A stretch of 64,000 nucleotides of DNA from Diadophis punctatus similis (GCA_023053685.1 JALIGW010000003.1:44586496-44650495); one strand, 5' to 3'; shown: positions 22,868-34,944, counted from the stretch's first letter. The notes: generated by a model from the letters alone, not told the origin. Made by a program: numbers and translations.

Positions 22868-23690
22868 ATATATAACATTTGTATGGCTTCTCATATTAAA
22901 ACTCAACTCTGGGCAGCTCACAAAGTACATCACATGTACTGCATGCTTGCTGATCGTGCCCTAATTAGGGAAGCATTCAATTCCCTAATTTTGAAGCTAG
23001 AGACGACCGCTGCGGATTATCCTGGGAGCCACCTTTTGTTATAGGTTCTCCAACATACGGCTCTACTCAAAGACCATAGTTGTTTTGTCCTGCAGAGTAT
23101 CCCAAATTGTGAGATGTGCCTCCCTTGAAGAGGTACACACAGAGTCCACGGGAGGTGTAAAAAAAAAACCTTTTAGCACTGCTACAATAAATCTACCTTT
23201 CCCAAACTTTCATTATATTGTTTTAATTGCTCGTTTATTTTGGTATTTGGGTTTTTAGGGGAGGTGTGTACATTAAGATTACACTGAAGAGAGGTGTGGT
23301 GGGAAGCCCAGATTGCTCTCACAGGTATCCAGTGACTAATTCTGAAGTGTGCACAAAACAGGAGAATCAGCTGAAGGTGAGTTCTGGGAGCAACAGCTTT
23401 TGCAGGAAGGGTAAAAATAACTAGGATGGCAGCCTTACCTGCATAATGAAATCTCCTCTTTTTTAATATGGGTTGCAGTGCCATTTTAGAAAGGCAATGG
23501 GCTCTACCTGGTGATCTCCCCAGAGTATTTCAGAAAATACAATAAATCTTCAGATTTTAAACTGACACAGAGCAGAGCTTGAGTGGCTGTTCACACTATT
23601 TTAGTTACCAGTATATTGCAGGCTTTTTGGTACTGGGATGCTCAGTGCTGACTAGAAACAGAGATTCCATTAAAATTTGTCCTTCCTGGT
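22867..23690. other. Unassigned DNA
   Basis: No gene or clear repeat recognised. A 100-codon minus-strand frame at 23182-23484 has no recognisable domain. Confidence 0.5.
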
Positions 23691-23698
23691 GTACAGAA

Positions 23699-24378
23699 CA
23701 GGGGCGGGTTCCTAATTTTTTTACTGCCACTCTGTGGGCGTGGCTTATTTTGTGGGTGCGGCTTGCCAGCCATGTGACCGGGTGGGCGTAGCTTGCCGGC
23801 CATGTGACTGGGTGGGCGTGGCTTCTCAGACTGCTGAAGGGAGGGGAACTGAGATAGGTCCTGCCGCCCATTCCCCCTCCCCTCAGCAGCTCGTGAAGCC
23901 TCAAACGTGCAAAAATGCCTAGGATCATCACCGTGCATTTGTGGCTTCTCGGACTGCTGAAGGGAGGGGAACTGAGATAGGTTCTGCCACCCATTCCCCC
24001 TCCCCTCAGCAGCTCGAGAAGCCTCAAACGTGCAAAAATGCCTAGGATCATCACCGCACGTTCGTGGCTTCTCGGACTGCTGAAGGGAAGGGAATGGAGA
24101 TAGCTCCTGCCGCCCTTTCTTTCAGCGTCTCACGCGCTCCCTCAGCCATCCTCCCCTGCTTGGACTCACTGTGGGGTAGGAAGGCAGCGTATGCACAGTG
24201 CCGGACGCTCGGCTTCTGGGCATGCGCAGAAGAAATTTTTTAAAAAAAATTAAAAAATGTTTTTTTAAAAAATGGTGGCGCCTAGGCCCCGGCAACCGAC
24301 CGCACCAGTACTGTGACATCACCAGAGGGCCGCTACCGGTGCTATAGAGTGGACCGCACCGGTAGGAACCCACCACTG
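23699..24378. mobile_element. hAT-like element, 680 bp, with expanded internal repeat
   Basis: Ends are CAGGGGCGGGTTCC and GGAACCCACCACTG, with a perfect duplication GTACAGAA (23691-23698 and 24379-24386). It belongs with 30713 and 49918 (shared TTTTTTTACTNCCACTCTG start, GGGCGTGGCTT repeats, and the GTGACATCACCAG...CCGCTACCGGTGC right end). It is longer because a 123-bp unit is duplicated. The GGCGTGGCTTGCC motif is also repeated near its left end. No transposase is present. Confidence 0.92.
23818..24063. repeat. Tandem pair of 123-bp units inside the hAT-like element
   Basis: Units at 23818-23940 and 23941-24063 both start GTGGCTTCTC and end in the CATCACCG region. A third, diverged unit begins at 24064. 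The sister element at 30713 has only one full unit before the diverged one (starts at 30802 and 30925, also 123 bp apart). Confidence 0.9.
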
Positions 24379-24595
24379 GTACAGAACTGTCTCAGCCAAA
24401 TAGTATTCTGCTATTGACAAGAAACTTGAGTGCTCCATCCTGTCCTCTTAGTGTTTGCATCAAGATTTTTTTTCTTTTTGCTCCCTCCTCATCAATCCTC
24501 CCCCCCAAAAAAAAAATCAGTAAAGGAAAATGGAAGCATCATTTCTGTACATTTTCTGTATGATAATCCTGTGTTTTACTCCCTTTATCTAACCT

Positions 24596-24819
24596 CAGTG
24601 GTTCCCAACCTTTTTTGGGCCATGCCCCACCTAAGCATCTCTAGAATCCTGATTCCCCCCCCCCATGACATATAATTCTTACTATTCAAAAAGTGAACTC
24701 CCACTCACTTGGACGAAGCCTAAAAGGCCATTAACTTGGTTTAAACAAGGTTCCAATTGCCCCCATTAAAAATCAAATTGCCTCCCTGTAGGGCGTGGGC
24801 CCCATGTTGGGAACCACTG
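24596..24819. mobile_element. hAT-like non-autonomous element, 224 bp
   Basis: Ends are CAGTGGTTCCCAACC and GTTGGGAACCACTG. Flanks ATCTAACCT and ATCTAACT are consistent with a duplication carrying a one-base change. It shares its termini with 55761-56229. Confidence 0.85.
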
Positions 24820-25110
24820 ATCTAACTGCAGCTCTAGTACTATGCAAAAGGCCAAGAGTGGGAAGAAGGCCAGGTTTGGGAGATGTCTCCCCTCAATCAC
24901 TGCACATTTAAGCTACCAGAGTGAAATGCAGCTGTCATTCTCAGTTCTGCATTTCCAAAAAACCATGCAATCGCAGCAATAGGAAGATGGGGCCAAGATT
25001 ATAGAAAGGATAAAGTGATGGTGTTGTTTGATTGCTGGCAGGTTCAACCCATGGGAAGATTGCAACTCATATCTGGCAATGCAAGTGTTCGTGCTATGAG
25101 GTGTCACAGG

Positions 25111-25189
25111 AGGCAGGCAGGGAGGGAGGGAGGGAGGGAGGAAGGAAGGAAGGAAGGAAGGAAGGAAGGAAGGAAGGAAGGAAGGAAGG
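25111..25189. repeat. (GGGA)n/(GGAA)n polypurine tract
   Basis: About 79 bp of pure G/A, starting as GGCA/GGGA units and shifting to GGAA units. Frames over it are artefacts. Confidence 0.95.
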
Positions 25190-28081
25190 CTGGCTTGCAT
25201 GACATAAAAGCTCTCATAGGAGACACATAATTTAGCAATAACCTCTATTTTTCCTGATGAATTTAATTACAGTTCTCTTCTTTCATTTGTTATTCCTTAC
25301 TATTAGTTTTGTAAATAAGGATCTACTAAATAATGCTTTAAAGTATGCATGCTGTTAGATATTGTTAATATTGCTTTTATTTGTTTGCATCTGCCTTTAT
25401 TTGCTCTTAGGTGTTTATATACCGCCACTCAGCAGATTCCTAGGATGACTTTTAAAAACTAAGTATAGACTATTACATTTAGAGTATGCTGAATATTTTC
25501 CGCATCCACCCACAGGATCTGAAATAATGCTCCTAATAAAATATTCAGGATTCAGAAAGAAAGAGGCACTGCAGAAGATTTTAATAAAGAGCTGTTGAAT
25601 GAAATTAAAGTTCTTTTCTAATTCTGGATCTTGATCTGGACACTTATCTGACTTACTTTCTTCCCGATAACTTTCAGAATTCTCTGCTGGTTGAGAGGCA
25701 TGGACAATGGGTTGTATTTTGTGTTTTCTTGCCTGCGTCAGACCGAGATAATGGATTCTTCATCATAGTACTCATGAAGAACTGTTCTCTAATTTTTACA
25801 TATAAGAATGATTGCACTGGGATTCATTGAACTGAATATTACGGGGTAATGTATATAGATTTCTAACCTGAGAAAAGGAAAGGGGAAAGGAGAAAACTTC
25901 TTGAAAGTGCCACACCAAGTGGTACCGTTATGATGAGGTGTTGCAAGCATGGTAATAACTTGTTCTTTAGAGCCTCAAGTGAATTAACTGACAAGAAATC
26001 TTCCACTTGGAAGGCACTGATATTCTGTGCAAAGCAAAGTGCTGGAGCTTATTAATGCAGGTGATGTCCCTGTATCCCGCAGGGAGTTTGGATGGTGACA
26101 GAAGATGGATGTGTCTGCACACTTTGGAGAGGCTGCTGTTCGGGGAAGGGAGACACTGCAAAACAGATCTGTCTGCTTTCTAAGTCTGAGTACCCTGGCC
26201 CCACACCTTCCTTCCTGAGCAAAGGAAGTACAATGGCTGGCTGGCTAACTAGCAGATAGACAGGCCCCAACATGTGCTGCTCAGGGAAGAAACTTGCACA
26301 AGGCAAGTTTACCTGCTCATTATCCGTGATTCACCTGTGATGCTGCCTTCCGCTTCCACACTAGGATATGCTTCAAAGAGAAGTGGGTTAAGAGGAAATC
26401 TATTTTCTTTAATCTGAAAGTAAGGCTGGCAGCTTGGGAGGATGGCTGAGTCAGTGGCTGCAGGAAGAGGTGGAGAAAGTAATGGATCTGATTCACCAGC
26501 ATTTCTTACCGTACTCAGTGACAAAGGAGGCATCTGACATTTATTTGGATGCTTGGATGGAATGCACCAGAGGAAGGAAGGATAGAATGCCTTTCTGCTT
26601 ATAGATTTGAGGTGGAAAAGAAGACGCTGCCAGAAGATGCTGCCAGGTTTCATACCATCAAATAGATGGTATGAAAATAATCATAGGGTTGCCCAGGGTT
26701 TTATAGTTCGTCTGCTCTAACCCACCCATTCACCCACAATCAGTTTAGGGACCCAGAGCTAAAACAAAACAAAACAGAGCATGCTAAAGCTAGATGAAGT
26801 TGTTATATGACTCCATCCTGATCAGGGATGATAGGAATTGTGGTCCAATTCAGCGAAGGAATACTAGATTGCAAAGGCTGCTCCAAATGCTTTCTCAGAG
26901 TTTGATTGAAAACCTCTGTTGAGAGGGAACGGTCTAACTCTCCAACTTTGTGCCATACTGTTTAATCTCCTGGTATGATCTAAGTGACAAAGAAACATAG
27001 TTCACATTAATTGTGTCCTTGCCAATGTTTATTCTTTGTCCTCGGAATTTAAAGCATTCGAGGTATGTTAATCTCTAAATGCGTTGGGACTATTAACTCC
27101 CAGAATCCTTATTCAATGGAAATCCTGGGAGTTATCTTCACACATCTGAAAGGCACCTGCTGTGACTTTTGCTCTATGTGATACTAAGGGGTCCCCAAAA
27201 AGGATGGTAAGTTCCAGAACTAGATCAAACACAATAATCCTGATTTTAAAAAAATACAAGCTCAACTCATAACTCAGATTTGGGTGGAGCAGTGAATCTT
27301 AAACTGGAGGTATTTGTAGCCTATTTCAGCAAGAATTTTTTAAACTATAGCTTGATAGCTGATGCCTTAATTAAAAACAACCTCTCCCATGACATGTTTT
27401 AAAGGAAATTTGTAAAGTAAAATACTTTAAAAAAAATATTTCTTTGATCCTTAGGAATCATAAACCAAGCAACGCATCTTATCCTCAAATGACTATGCCT
27501 GGAAGTGAGCTATTAAAATCCCTGAGTGGTAAGCTTTGATGGAAAATGCTAGCACGCCCTGGACTGCAGCCATGTAAACATGCTACTGTAGTAATCATAA
27601 TAGTGATACAAGGAACAATAACTTCAGCCTTAGGAGCATCTGTGGGTGCTTATTTATTATAGTTAGATTGCTGTTTTCTCACATTACTATCTGCTGCACA
27701 AGAAAGGAACTTTCCACACCATGGAATTCCTTTTGTTTTGTAGATACAATAACTGCGGTATACTTTCTCTTCACTGTTGTGTTGAAGAAATAATTGTATA
27801 CAAAAAATATGCTATGCATTTTGAGTGTAAGTTGCTTGTATTGATGGCAACTTTATGTCATAGTTCTAGCAATATTTGACAAGGTGCTGGAACACCAACC
27901 AGACATGTTTGGGGTAGATTAGTTTCAATTGAAGATGTAGCCAAGATTCTTGAATCTCCTGGTCCCTTACCAGTAAACTAGACTCTTGCCTTCTTTGCAA
28001 GGACTGAAAATGTCAAGGCTAGAAGGAAGAAAATTGAGACTAAATTGTGAGACTAAACTCACCCCCCCCCCACACACACAT
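25190..28081. other. Unassigned DNA, with a degenerate MITE-like palindrome
   Basis: No gene recognised. At about 27085-27150, GGGACTATTAACTCCCAGAA and CCTGGGAGTTATCTTCAC are inverted relatives of each other and look like an old MITE. A 114-codon minus-strand frame at 26309-26653 lacks any motif I know. Confidence 0.4.
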
Positions 28082-28164
28082 GGGGCAAAATTCACTTAAC
28101 AAATCTGTCGCTTAACAACAGAAATTCTGGACTCAATTGGGGTCGTTAAGTCGAGGACTACCTG
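28082..28164. mobile_element. Tigger-like MITE, right-end fragment
   Basis: The sequence runs from CACTTAACAA through GGGTCGTTAAGTCGAGGACT to CCTG followed by TA. It resembles the terminus of 32048-32407 and is truncated on the left. A short C-run and CA-run precede it. Confidence 0.65.
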
Positions 28165-28166
28165 TA

Positions 28167-30430
28167 CCTGAAATATCATAAGCTTACCATTTACTTATTT
28201 ATTTATTTTTCACATTCCTGAACCACCCATCTCTCTCAAATAGAGAGCCTCTTTCAGCATTACATAAATATCATGACCTTACCTGTGTTTGAGAGCGGGG
28301 AAGCACACACCTCCCCTCTCATTTAGTTCTCTTACATAAGCCTTATTTCTGGGTTTAGATTCATGCAAAACACGGCTATACCTTATCAGAAATAATTAGA
28401 CACTCTAATTAATTTATTGATGACAACCTGGAAAAGAGTTTCATCTGTCCCTTTTACACTCCAGCAAGTTCTCCTACCTTTTTGCTGTTGTTGTCATTAA
28501 ATATGAGGATGGTTCCATATGACCATAGGCTCCTGAGCTCTGCAATCATTAGGGATCATTACCTGCTTTTCATCCTCCCTGAATTGCAAAAAGTTATGTA
28601 TTATTACCAAGTAGGATCTCAGAACGGCTTATAATTTAATTTGCATGAAGGAGAGTCGTGAATATTTAACAGACTTTATTGCTCAGAATGAGAAGTTTGA
28701 ATATATCATGCTGTTTTCTCCAGAAGCTTCTCAGTCTTTGGGAGATTTATAAATCATTTTTGTGACTTGTTGGTCCCCATTTAAGCATTTATTTAGAGGA
28801 TTGTTGATCCATGCTGAGGAACCTCTTACTGTATAATCAGACATTGGCTTATAATCACACAATTGTCTGGTATCCAGATCCCACCTGTCCATTTGGTCTT
28901 TAAAAATGACATTCCTAATTTTGCCTTGGTGTCACATTTTACAATCCATGTCGGAGTCTGAAGCAAGCTTGCCCCGTTCTTCATTGTTTTCCAGACATTT
29001 CAGCTAAAAGAGCCGTGATCTTTTTCACAAGGAGCTTTGCCCATCCTTGTCCTGTGAAACCTTGATGACAGAAACAGCATGATCTTCCCTAACTGAACAA
29101 ATCTGTACTCAATATAATTAGGATTCATATGAAGGGGTTTGAATGGATGACCTTTGGGTATCCCATTGTTTTCACCCTTCCCCTTGGGAATGGCTGTATA
29201 TCCCTCTTCACTTGGTGAAGAATACTTACAATGTTATTAAAATAGTCGGATATTTTGGAGTATTTAAAAGAAATATTAACAGAGCACAAGCAAAACTTAT
29301 TTTCTCCCTATCTTGTTGCCTCTACTCTGCCTTCTTTTCCTCTGAGAGTTGGTATAGAGCTGCCTCCTCAATGTGATGCCCTAGATGTGCAAACTGCAAT
29401 TCTTGCCATCTGCAACCAGGCTGTGCCTCTCAGCAGCACTGCCTAAACCTGAAAGCATAAAGAAATTTATCTTTAGGCGTGCAAAGTGTACATGATCACA
29501 TGTGGATGTGTCAGTATTCTGGGTGACTTGGAAACGCACGTGATAACAGGAGCACCAGCAGCTGCCCTTCAGCATTTCAGAGCGCAGGCAAAACTTTTCA
29601 GCCATTGAGCCAACATAATTTTTTTACAGTAATTGTTCTTAGATCTTGCTGAGGGAAAAAAAAGTGTCCTCTTTTAGCCAAATCTCAGAAGTGAAAGAGA
29701 ACAATTTTACAACTGAATTAAAGGAGAAAATTATTCATTTATGCAGTAAAAAAAAAATCTACAACTTGTTTCCCGTCCTGTATGTAATCAAGAGACGGCT
29801 AGGGATTAGGCAATATGAGGGGGTGGTAGGGGGGGGAGAGGAAGAGAGAAAGACCCCCCACTTCTCAGACCTCCAAAGTCCAGTAGTTGTTCTTGTTTTT
29901 GTTTTATTTTTGCTATCTTTTGTCAAAGACATTTATCAGAGATGTAGCGTAACACTGAAAACATAGTTTCCAGGAAGGGAAGGAAGCATTGGGTCACAAC
30001 ATCATCACTACCCTTTTCCAGAAAACAAGCAAAGGGTGATGATAACAAGGCCAGTGGTATGTGCTGCAGAGGAACGTGTCTCAATAGGGGAAATATGTAA
30101 ACTAGCCTGTGCTACTAAAGATTCAGATTTTTTTTTTTACAATACTTTTCTCTCCAGCAGGGGCTAATGAGATACACTTTGGCCCAAAAGCAAGCCTGAT
30201 GGAAGCTAAAGAGAAGACCATGTAGAAGTTTTTTGTTTTCCCCTGACAAGGCAAGAATTTGTTCTGTTAAATCAGGAACAATTCAGCTTGGCCTGATTTT
30301 CCATTCTATCAGTATGGGATATCAAGACTCCCTTGACAATTTCCAATTTCTGTAGAAGTGAGAAGTCTATCTACCCACCAAAGGGGACTGAGTCCAGCAC
30401 ATCTGTGCTGTTTGCAACTCTCGTGTGATT
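28167..30430. other. Unassigned DNA
   Basis: No gene recognised. A TTTATTTATTTTTCAC stretch with CCACCCATCTCTCTC at about 28190-28240 may be a short L2-type 3' end. A 106-codon frame at 29646-29966 has no recognisable domain. Confidence 0.4.
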
Positions 30431-30435
30431 CCATT

Positions 30436-30652
30436 TGTTATGTATTAAGGTTAAACATGAAGTTAAACTGTTTACACCAAGGTCCGCTTTGCAGAGCGGG
30501 AAAATGAAGACCGCTAATTGGTTGAACCAGCCGGCAGCCCTCTATTTAAGAGAGAGCTTCCAGGCTGGTTCCTTTGCTGGATCTGACTGTATTCAATAAA
30601 GAGCTGTTAGTCACTATACTGCCTCCAGCCTCTTCAGTACCAGAACTTAACA
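30436..30652 (+). mobile_element. Candidate solo LTR, 217 bp
   Basis: It starts TGTTATGTATTAAGG and ends CAGAACTTAACA, so the termini are TGTTA...TAACA. A TATA-like TATTTAAG lies at about 30543-30550 and an AATAAA signal near 30595-30600, in LTR order and spacing. Flanks CCATT and CTATT differ at one position, compatible with a 5-bp duplication. No internal retroviral or Ty3-type coding sequence is present, so the superfamily cannot be named. Confidence 0.72.
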
Positions 30653-30712
30653 CTATTAATTGAGCTAAATATTTATTTAGGTATGCTACAAGGAATAGAA
30701 GTACTATATGAG

Positions 30713-31238
30713 CAGGGTCGGGTTCCTAATTTTTTTACTACCACTCTGTGGGCGTGGCTTATTTTGTGGGTGTGGCTTGCCAGCCATGTGACTGGGTGGG
30801 TGTGGCTTCTTGGACTGCTGAAGGGAGGGGAACTGAGATAGGTCCTGCCGCCCATTCCCCCTCCCCTCAGCAGCTCGAGAAGCCTCGAACGTGCAAAAAT
30901 GCCTAGGATCATCACCGCGCATTCGTGGCTTCTCGGACTGCTGAAGGGAGGGGAATGGAGATAGCTCCTGCCGCCCGTTCTTTCAGCATCTCACACGCTC
31001 CCTCAGCCATCCTCCCCTGCTTGGACTCACTGTGGGGTAGGAAGGCAGCGCATGAGCAGTGCCGGAAGCTCAGCTTCTGGGCATGTGCAGAAGAAATTTT
31101 TTAAAAAATTAAAAAAACTTTTTTTAAAAAAATGGCGGCACCCAGGCATTGGCAACCGATCGCACCGGTACTGTGACGTCACCAGCGGGCCGCTACCGGT
31201 GCTATAGAGTGGACCGCACCTGTAGGAACCCATCACTG
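30713..31238. mobile_element. hAT-like element, 526 bp
   Basis: Ends are CAGGGTCGGGTTCC and GGAACCCATCACTG, with a perfect duplication TATATGAG (30705-30712 and 31239-31246). Same family as 23699 and 49918, with one copy fewer of the 123-bp unit. It lies at the junction with a Sauria SINE fragment. Confidence 0.92.
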
Positions 31239-31242
31239 TATA

Positions 31243-31356
31243 TGAGGACCCAGATTGTTGGGGGCAATATGCTGACTCTGTAAACCGCTTAGAGAGGGCT
31301 GTAAAGCATTGTGAAGAGGTACATAAGTCTAAGTGCTACTGCTATATGCATCTACT
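31243..31356 (+). mobile_element. Sauria-type SINE, 5'-truncated
   Basis: Starts GAGGACCCAGATTGTTGGGG and continues through TAAACCGCTTAGAGAGGGCT to AAGTCTAAGTGCTACTGC. It lacks the tRNA-like head. Confidence 0.88.
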
Positions 31357-32045
31357 TCTACTGCTTTGGTATTGATCAAATGTGGGAAGGCCTGTAGTTC
31401 ATCTGGGTGAGCAAAGGGGAGAGTTTGTTACAATTCATGCTAACATTTCATTTTGAATGACAAGCACATGGTTCACAGGGATTTCTGCCCCAAATTGGAT
31501 TTTGGGCATTGTGGTTTTGTACATTGACAATATTCCTTCTTCTATGTGGCCATGCAAAATTTGCAACTGTGCCTTGCGAGAATTATCCAAACAGGCCACT
31601 GTAGCCACACTTGTTTTGAATAGGTTCACAGATCTAAGTACCAGAGGTCAGTGTCATCCATTGTAGGAAAGCATGAATGTGTTCTGTGATGAAATGAGAA
31701 AGCGGTGGATTTGTTTCCCGTTCAGGAAATTGCAAGAATGCAAACAGGAAATCAGTCAGGGATGCACTGATGGACTGTGGCGCCAAAGATCTGGTAAAAA
31801 TGATACATGTCTAAAGTTGGTAGCATTGCATATTTGCACAGCACTTTCAGCCCTTCTGCACTTATTAGCTCAGTTCCAATTTTCGTGCTGCGCAAATGCT
31901 AAAGTCAGTTCCAATGGCTGAGTTCTTTGTTTTCCATATCATGTATTTGTTTTTTAGGGGGAACTTAAAAAAATACAATTGTCTATCCATCTACACATCA
32001 GAAAAGGTAAGGAGCCAAGCCTCTGCTTCAGTAGTGTAATAGGAG
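31357..32045. other. Unassigned DNA
   Basis: No gene or repeat recognised. Short plus-strand frames at 31457-31921 lack motifs. Confidence 0.5.
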
Positions 32046-32047
32046 TA

Positions 32048-32407
32048 CAAGTAGTCCTCGAGTTACGACCACAATTGAGCCTAAAATTTATGTTGCTAAG
32101 TGAAATATTTGTTAAGTGAGTTTACCCCATTTTACGGCTTTTCTCACCACAGTTGTTAAGTGAATCACTGCATTTATTAAGTTAGTAACATGGTTAAGTG
32201 AATCTGGAAGGTCGTAAAACAGATCACATGACCCCAGGACACTGCAACCGTCATAAATACGAACCACTTGCCAAGCATCTGAATTTCGATAATGTGATCA
32301 TGGGGATGCTGCAATGGTCGTAAGTGTGAAAAATGGTCATAAGTCACTTTTTAGTGCTGCTGAAACTTGAAGTCACTAAATGAGCTGTTGTAAGTTGAGG
32401 ACTACCT
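32048..32407. mobile_element. Tc1/mariner (Tigger-like) MITE, 360 bp
   Basis: Left end CAAGTAGTCCTCGAGTTACG and right end AAGTTGAGGACTACCT are inverted repeats, flanked by TA on each side (32046-32047 and 32408-32409). The body contains many TTAAGTGA and GTCATAAG motifs. TA flanks and the CAGGTAGTCC-type terminus suggest the Tigger group; that last step is inference. Confidence 0.72.
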
Positions 32408-32890
32408 TACTGGTTGTGCACAGGAATGATCTGTAGCTACCACATTTTGCATATGTTTTGGATAGTGTCCCAACTGACAGCTAAACTATTGAAATTGAAC
32501 AGAATTGCTAGGAAATTCTGATTCTCTCACCTGTCCCTCCAAGTTCTTTTACAAGGTATGTAAACTTTAGGTGATAAATATTTTGCAAGTACAAGGAGCA
32601 TATCTTTGTTATTGTTTGCATCATAACTAAAACTCCCTCCTGACCAGCTAACATTTCAGAATGGTTTTAGAAATCACCTTAGCTTTTATATTAGAACATA
32701 GTAACTCATGACTCTTCATCTAATCAGGTGGATTACAGTTCATAGAGGCTTATGTTATCATAAATATACCTTTGGACTTTCTAATGTCACAAGATTTTTA
32801 TTGACTTTACTACAGTGGGAACGATGAAGGACACCTCTTCTTTTAATTAAAAAAAAGAATGACAGCTACTCAGTGGTAGAAATAAAAATT

Positions 32891-33045
32891 ATTTATTTGT
32901 TAAATTTATTTGCCGCCTATCTCACCGTTGGGTTACTCTAAATGGCTAATAATAATCTTTGGGCTCTAGGTGGCTAATAATAATCATTCAGTGTTATACA
33001 AGCATTCATAAATTATATATCCTGAATCAAAATTCACAATAAAAA
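32891..33045 (-). mobile_element. L2-type LINE 3' end, degenerate
   Basis: TTATTTGTTAAATTTATTTG followed by CCGCCTATCTCACC resembles the complement of L2 3' tails at 15463 and 38838. A 21-bp-scale direct repeat around CTAATAATAATC is internal to it. Confidence 0.5.
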
Positions 33046-33454
33046 CATTTCAGTTGAACTAATCAAAAGGGGAAAGATAACAAAAGTTTGAATATTCTTG
33101 TCACAGGCAAAACAAAACAAAGCTTGATCAGATTACTGGAAATCCCCCTTCCTTGTTTCTGTCAGAAAAAGACTAATTCGAATGTTGATAAATGATATCA
33201 GTAAGGACACTTTTTGTTCCAGCAGAACTTCCTCCTTTGTAATTTCCACATTCTTTCCCTATTGTCACTGCCCAGAAAAGTTTTAGAACTTAATTACCAT
33301 TTGTAATTTATCATCCCCTCCCCACCCCCCCATGCACAAAAGGGGGGGGGAACCCCTTCAAGCTGGAGTCCATGGCTCTCCTCCTGGTTTATCTTTCCAA
33401 CTATCTGCAAGATAAGCTTTGCTGGGCTAGTGCTTTTCACGGCTCTGCAGGAAT

Positions 33455-33790
33455 CTGAATTTTAACAGAATAATAGAGTTGGAGGTCTTCTAATCTAACA
33501 CCCTGCTCAAGCAGGGGACCCTACACTACTGCACACAAACTCTTCTTTAAAACCTCCAGGGATGGAGTTCCCACAACTTCTGAAGGCAAGCTGTTCCACT
33601 GGTTAATTGTTCTCACTGTCAGAAAGTTTTTCCTTAGGTCTAGGTTGCTTCTCTTTTTGATTAGTTTCTATCAATTACTTCTTGTCCTGCCTTCTGGTGC
33701 TTTGGAAAATAGGTTGACCCCCTCTTCTCTGTGACAACCCCTGAGATATTGGAACACTGATTTGAATGTTGCCTCCCTAAGCACTGTAAT
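33455..33790 (-). mobile_element. CR1 LINE 3' end, old copy
   Basis: Read on the minus strand it contains CTGTTCCACTGG-type, TTTCTGACAGTGAG and AGTTGTGGGAACTCC segments matching the CR1 C-terminal codons (FLTVRTIN, WNSLP-region) of 39630 and 59085, but with many differences and stops. Confidence 0.68.
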
Positions 33791-33809
33791 ACGTACTGTA
33801 CGTATTACA
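33785..33809. repeat. Short perfect palindrome
   Basis: TGTAATACGTA, then CTG, then TACGTATTACA: an 11-bp perfect inverted repeat. CTACGTACTGTATAA nearby repeats part of it. Confidence 0.8.
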
Positions 33810-34129
33810 CTGTCCTACGTACTGTATAACAATTTTCTGTACAACATATGGTTTATCCCTAAGAAACAGCATCTTTGTCACTGAACAAGATTATTGCTGC
33901 CTCTCTCCCTTTCTTCTATTTGTCTTCTTCCACCCCTCCCCCAGTCAAAATTTATCATGTGAGAAGAGACAAATCCTGGTCTTAGCACTGGCTGGCAGTT
34001 TACACAACTAATCCATGGCCTATGTGTGATATTAAAATATTGATTTTGATAATCGGGTAAGTATGTTTTCACACATTAATGAAAACTGATTATAATTGAA
34101 GTAAACCGATCCCCCCAAGTTTATCAGAA

Positions 34130-34389
34130 TTTTTTTTAAATTTTATTTTTTCCTCCACAATGTCCATACACATATCAATGCATATACCTTAAAATATATC
34201 AATTACAGTCATAATTACACATTTCTATATAATCAATCATAATAATATCCTAATTTACACCTACTTTATATTATTTATCAGTCTGTTTCTCCCTTTTCCT
34301 TTTACATTCCCCTCCCTCTACCTCCCTCCCCTCCTCACTACCTTCTTACTCCTTCTCTCCCCCTACCTACGTCCTTCCACTCCTCCTTT
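34130..34389 (-). mobile_element. L1-like LINE 3' UTR, 5'-truncated, with target-site duplication
   Basis: The 260-bp insert is flanked by an 11-bp direct duplication GTTTATCAGAA (34119-34129 and 34390-34400). The plus strand begins with a T-run (complement of the poly-A tail) and ends in a long pyrimidine-rich stretch (34290-34389), the complement of a G-rich polypurine tract of the sort found in L1 3' UTRs. No coding part remains, so 'L1' is inferred from tail type, duplication length and polypurine tract. Confidence 0.72.
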
Positions 34390-34449
34390 GTTTATCAGAA
34401 ATTTTCAAATATTTGATGGACTGCTGTGCAAAAGATGAGACAGCTTCAT

Positions 34450-34675
34450 TCTCCACTGTTTAGAATGGTATGACTGATTAATAAGGCAATAATTTCTAGT
34501 TAAGTATTAGGAAAAAACAGTTTAATACAGTAGTGGGATGGAATGCCCTTGGAATTCATGGTACTTAACCAGAAACTTTGTAGTCATCTGTCAAAGATGT
34601 TGTAGTTGCAAGATTCCTGCACTGGTTCCAAGGGCTGGACAAGATGACTTCCAACATCTGTATAATGTTATGACC
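34450..34675 (+). mobile_element. CR1 LINE 3' end, old copy
   Basis: GGATGGAATGCCCTTGG, GTAGTCATCTGTCAAAGATG, GGGCTGGACAAGATGACTTC and TATAATGTTATG resemble the standard CR1 3' end (compare GGTTGGACTAGATGACC at 43341). It is strongly diverged. Confidence 0.55.
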
Positions 34676-34944
34676 ACAACTAGCTCTGAACATCTGCTTT
34701 GAAAGTCAAAACAATAACCTTTCCCTCCCTGAAAAGCATCTCCGACATCTCAAATCTGGAGAACCATGCTAGAAGAAAGTCCAAATATGGAGTCTACATT
34801 TTGTGACTGATGGTTTTCAATTCTTCAGTGTTCAGTCCTAGCCAAGAAATCAATCTAGCTTTGGCCTGAGGGCAGGGGATGGGAAAATAGCTTGCACACT
34901 GAGGAAAGCTACTATTTACATAAAATTGTAAAGAGAAAGAGAGT

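Noticed and set aside
22718..23044. Cys/Val- and His/Thr-rich frames
   Set aside because: Translations of the (TG)n microsatellite.
23605..24054. 149-codon minus-strand frame with repeated LRLLELLRGGGMGGRTYLS text, also at 30673 and 49854
   Set aside because: The repetition is explained by the 123-bp tandem unit of one transposon family, not by selection on a protein.
23818..24063. Regularly spaced repeats considered as a CRISPR-like array
   Set aside because: The units are contiguous with no spacers, in a vertebrate genome, inside a transposon.
24913..25230. Frames with repeated LPSF / GRKE text
   Set aside because: Translations of the GGAA polypurine tract.
26309..26653. 114-codon minus-strand frame
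   Set aside because: No recognisable motif, a competing overlapping frame exists and no splice or promoter context is visible.
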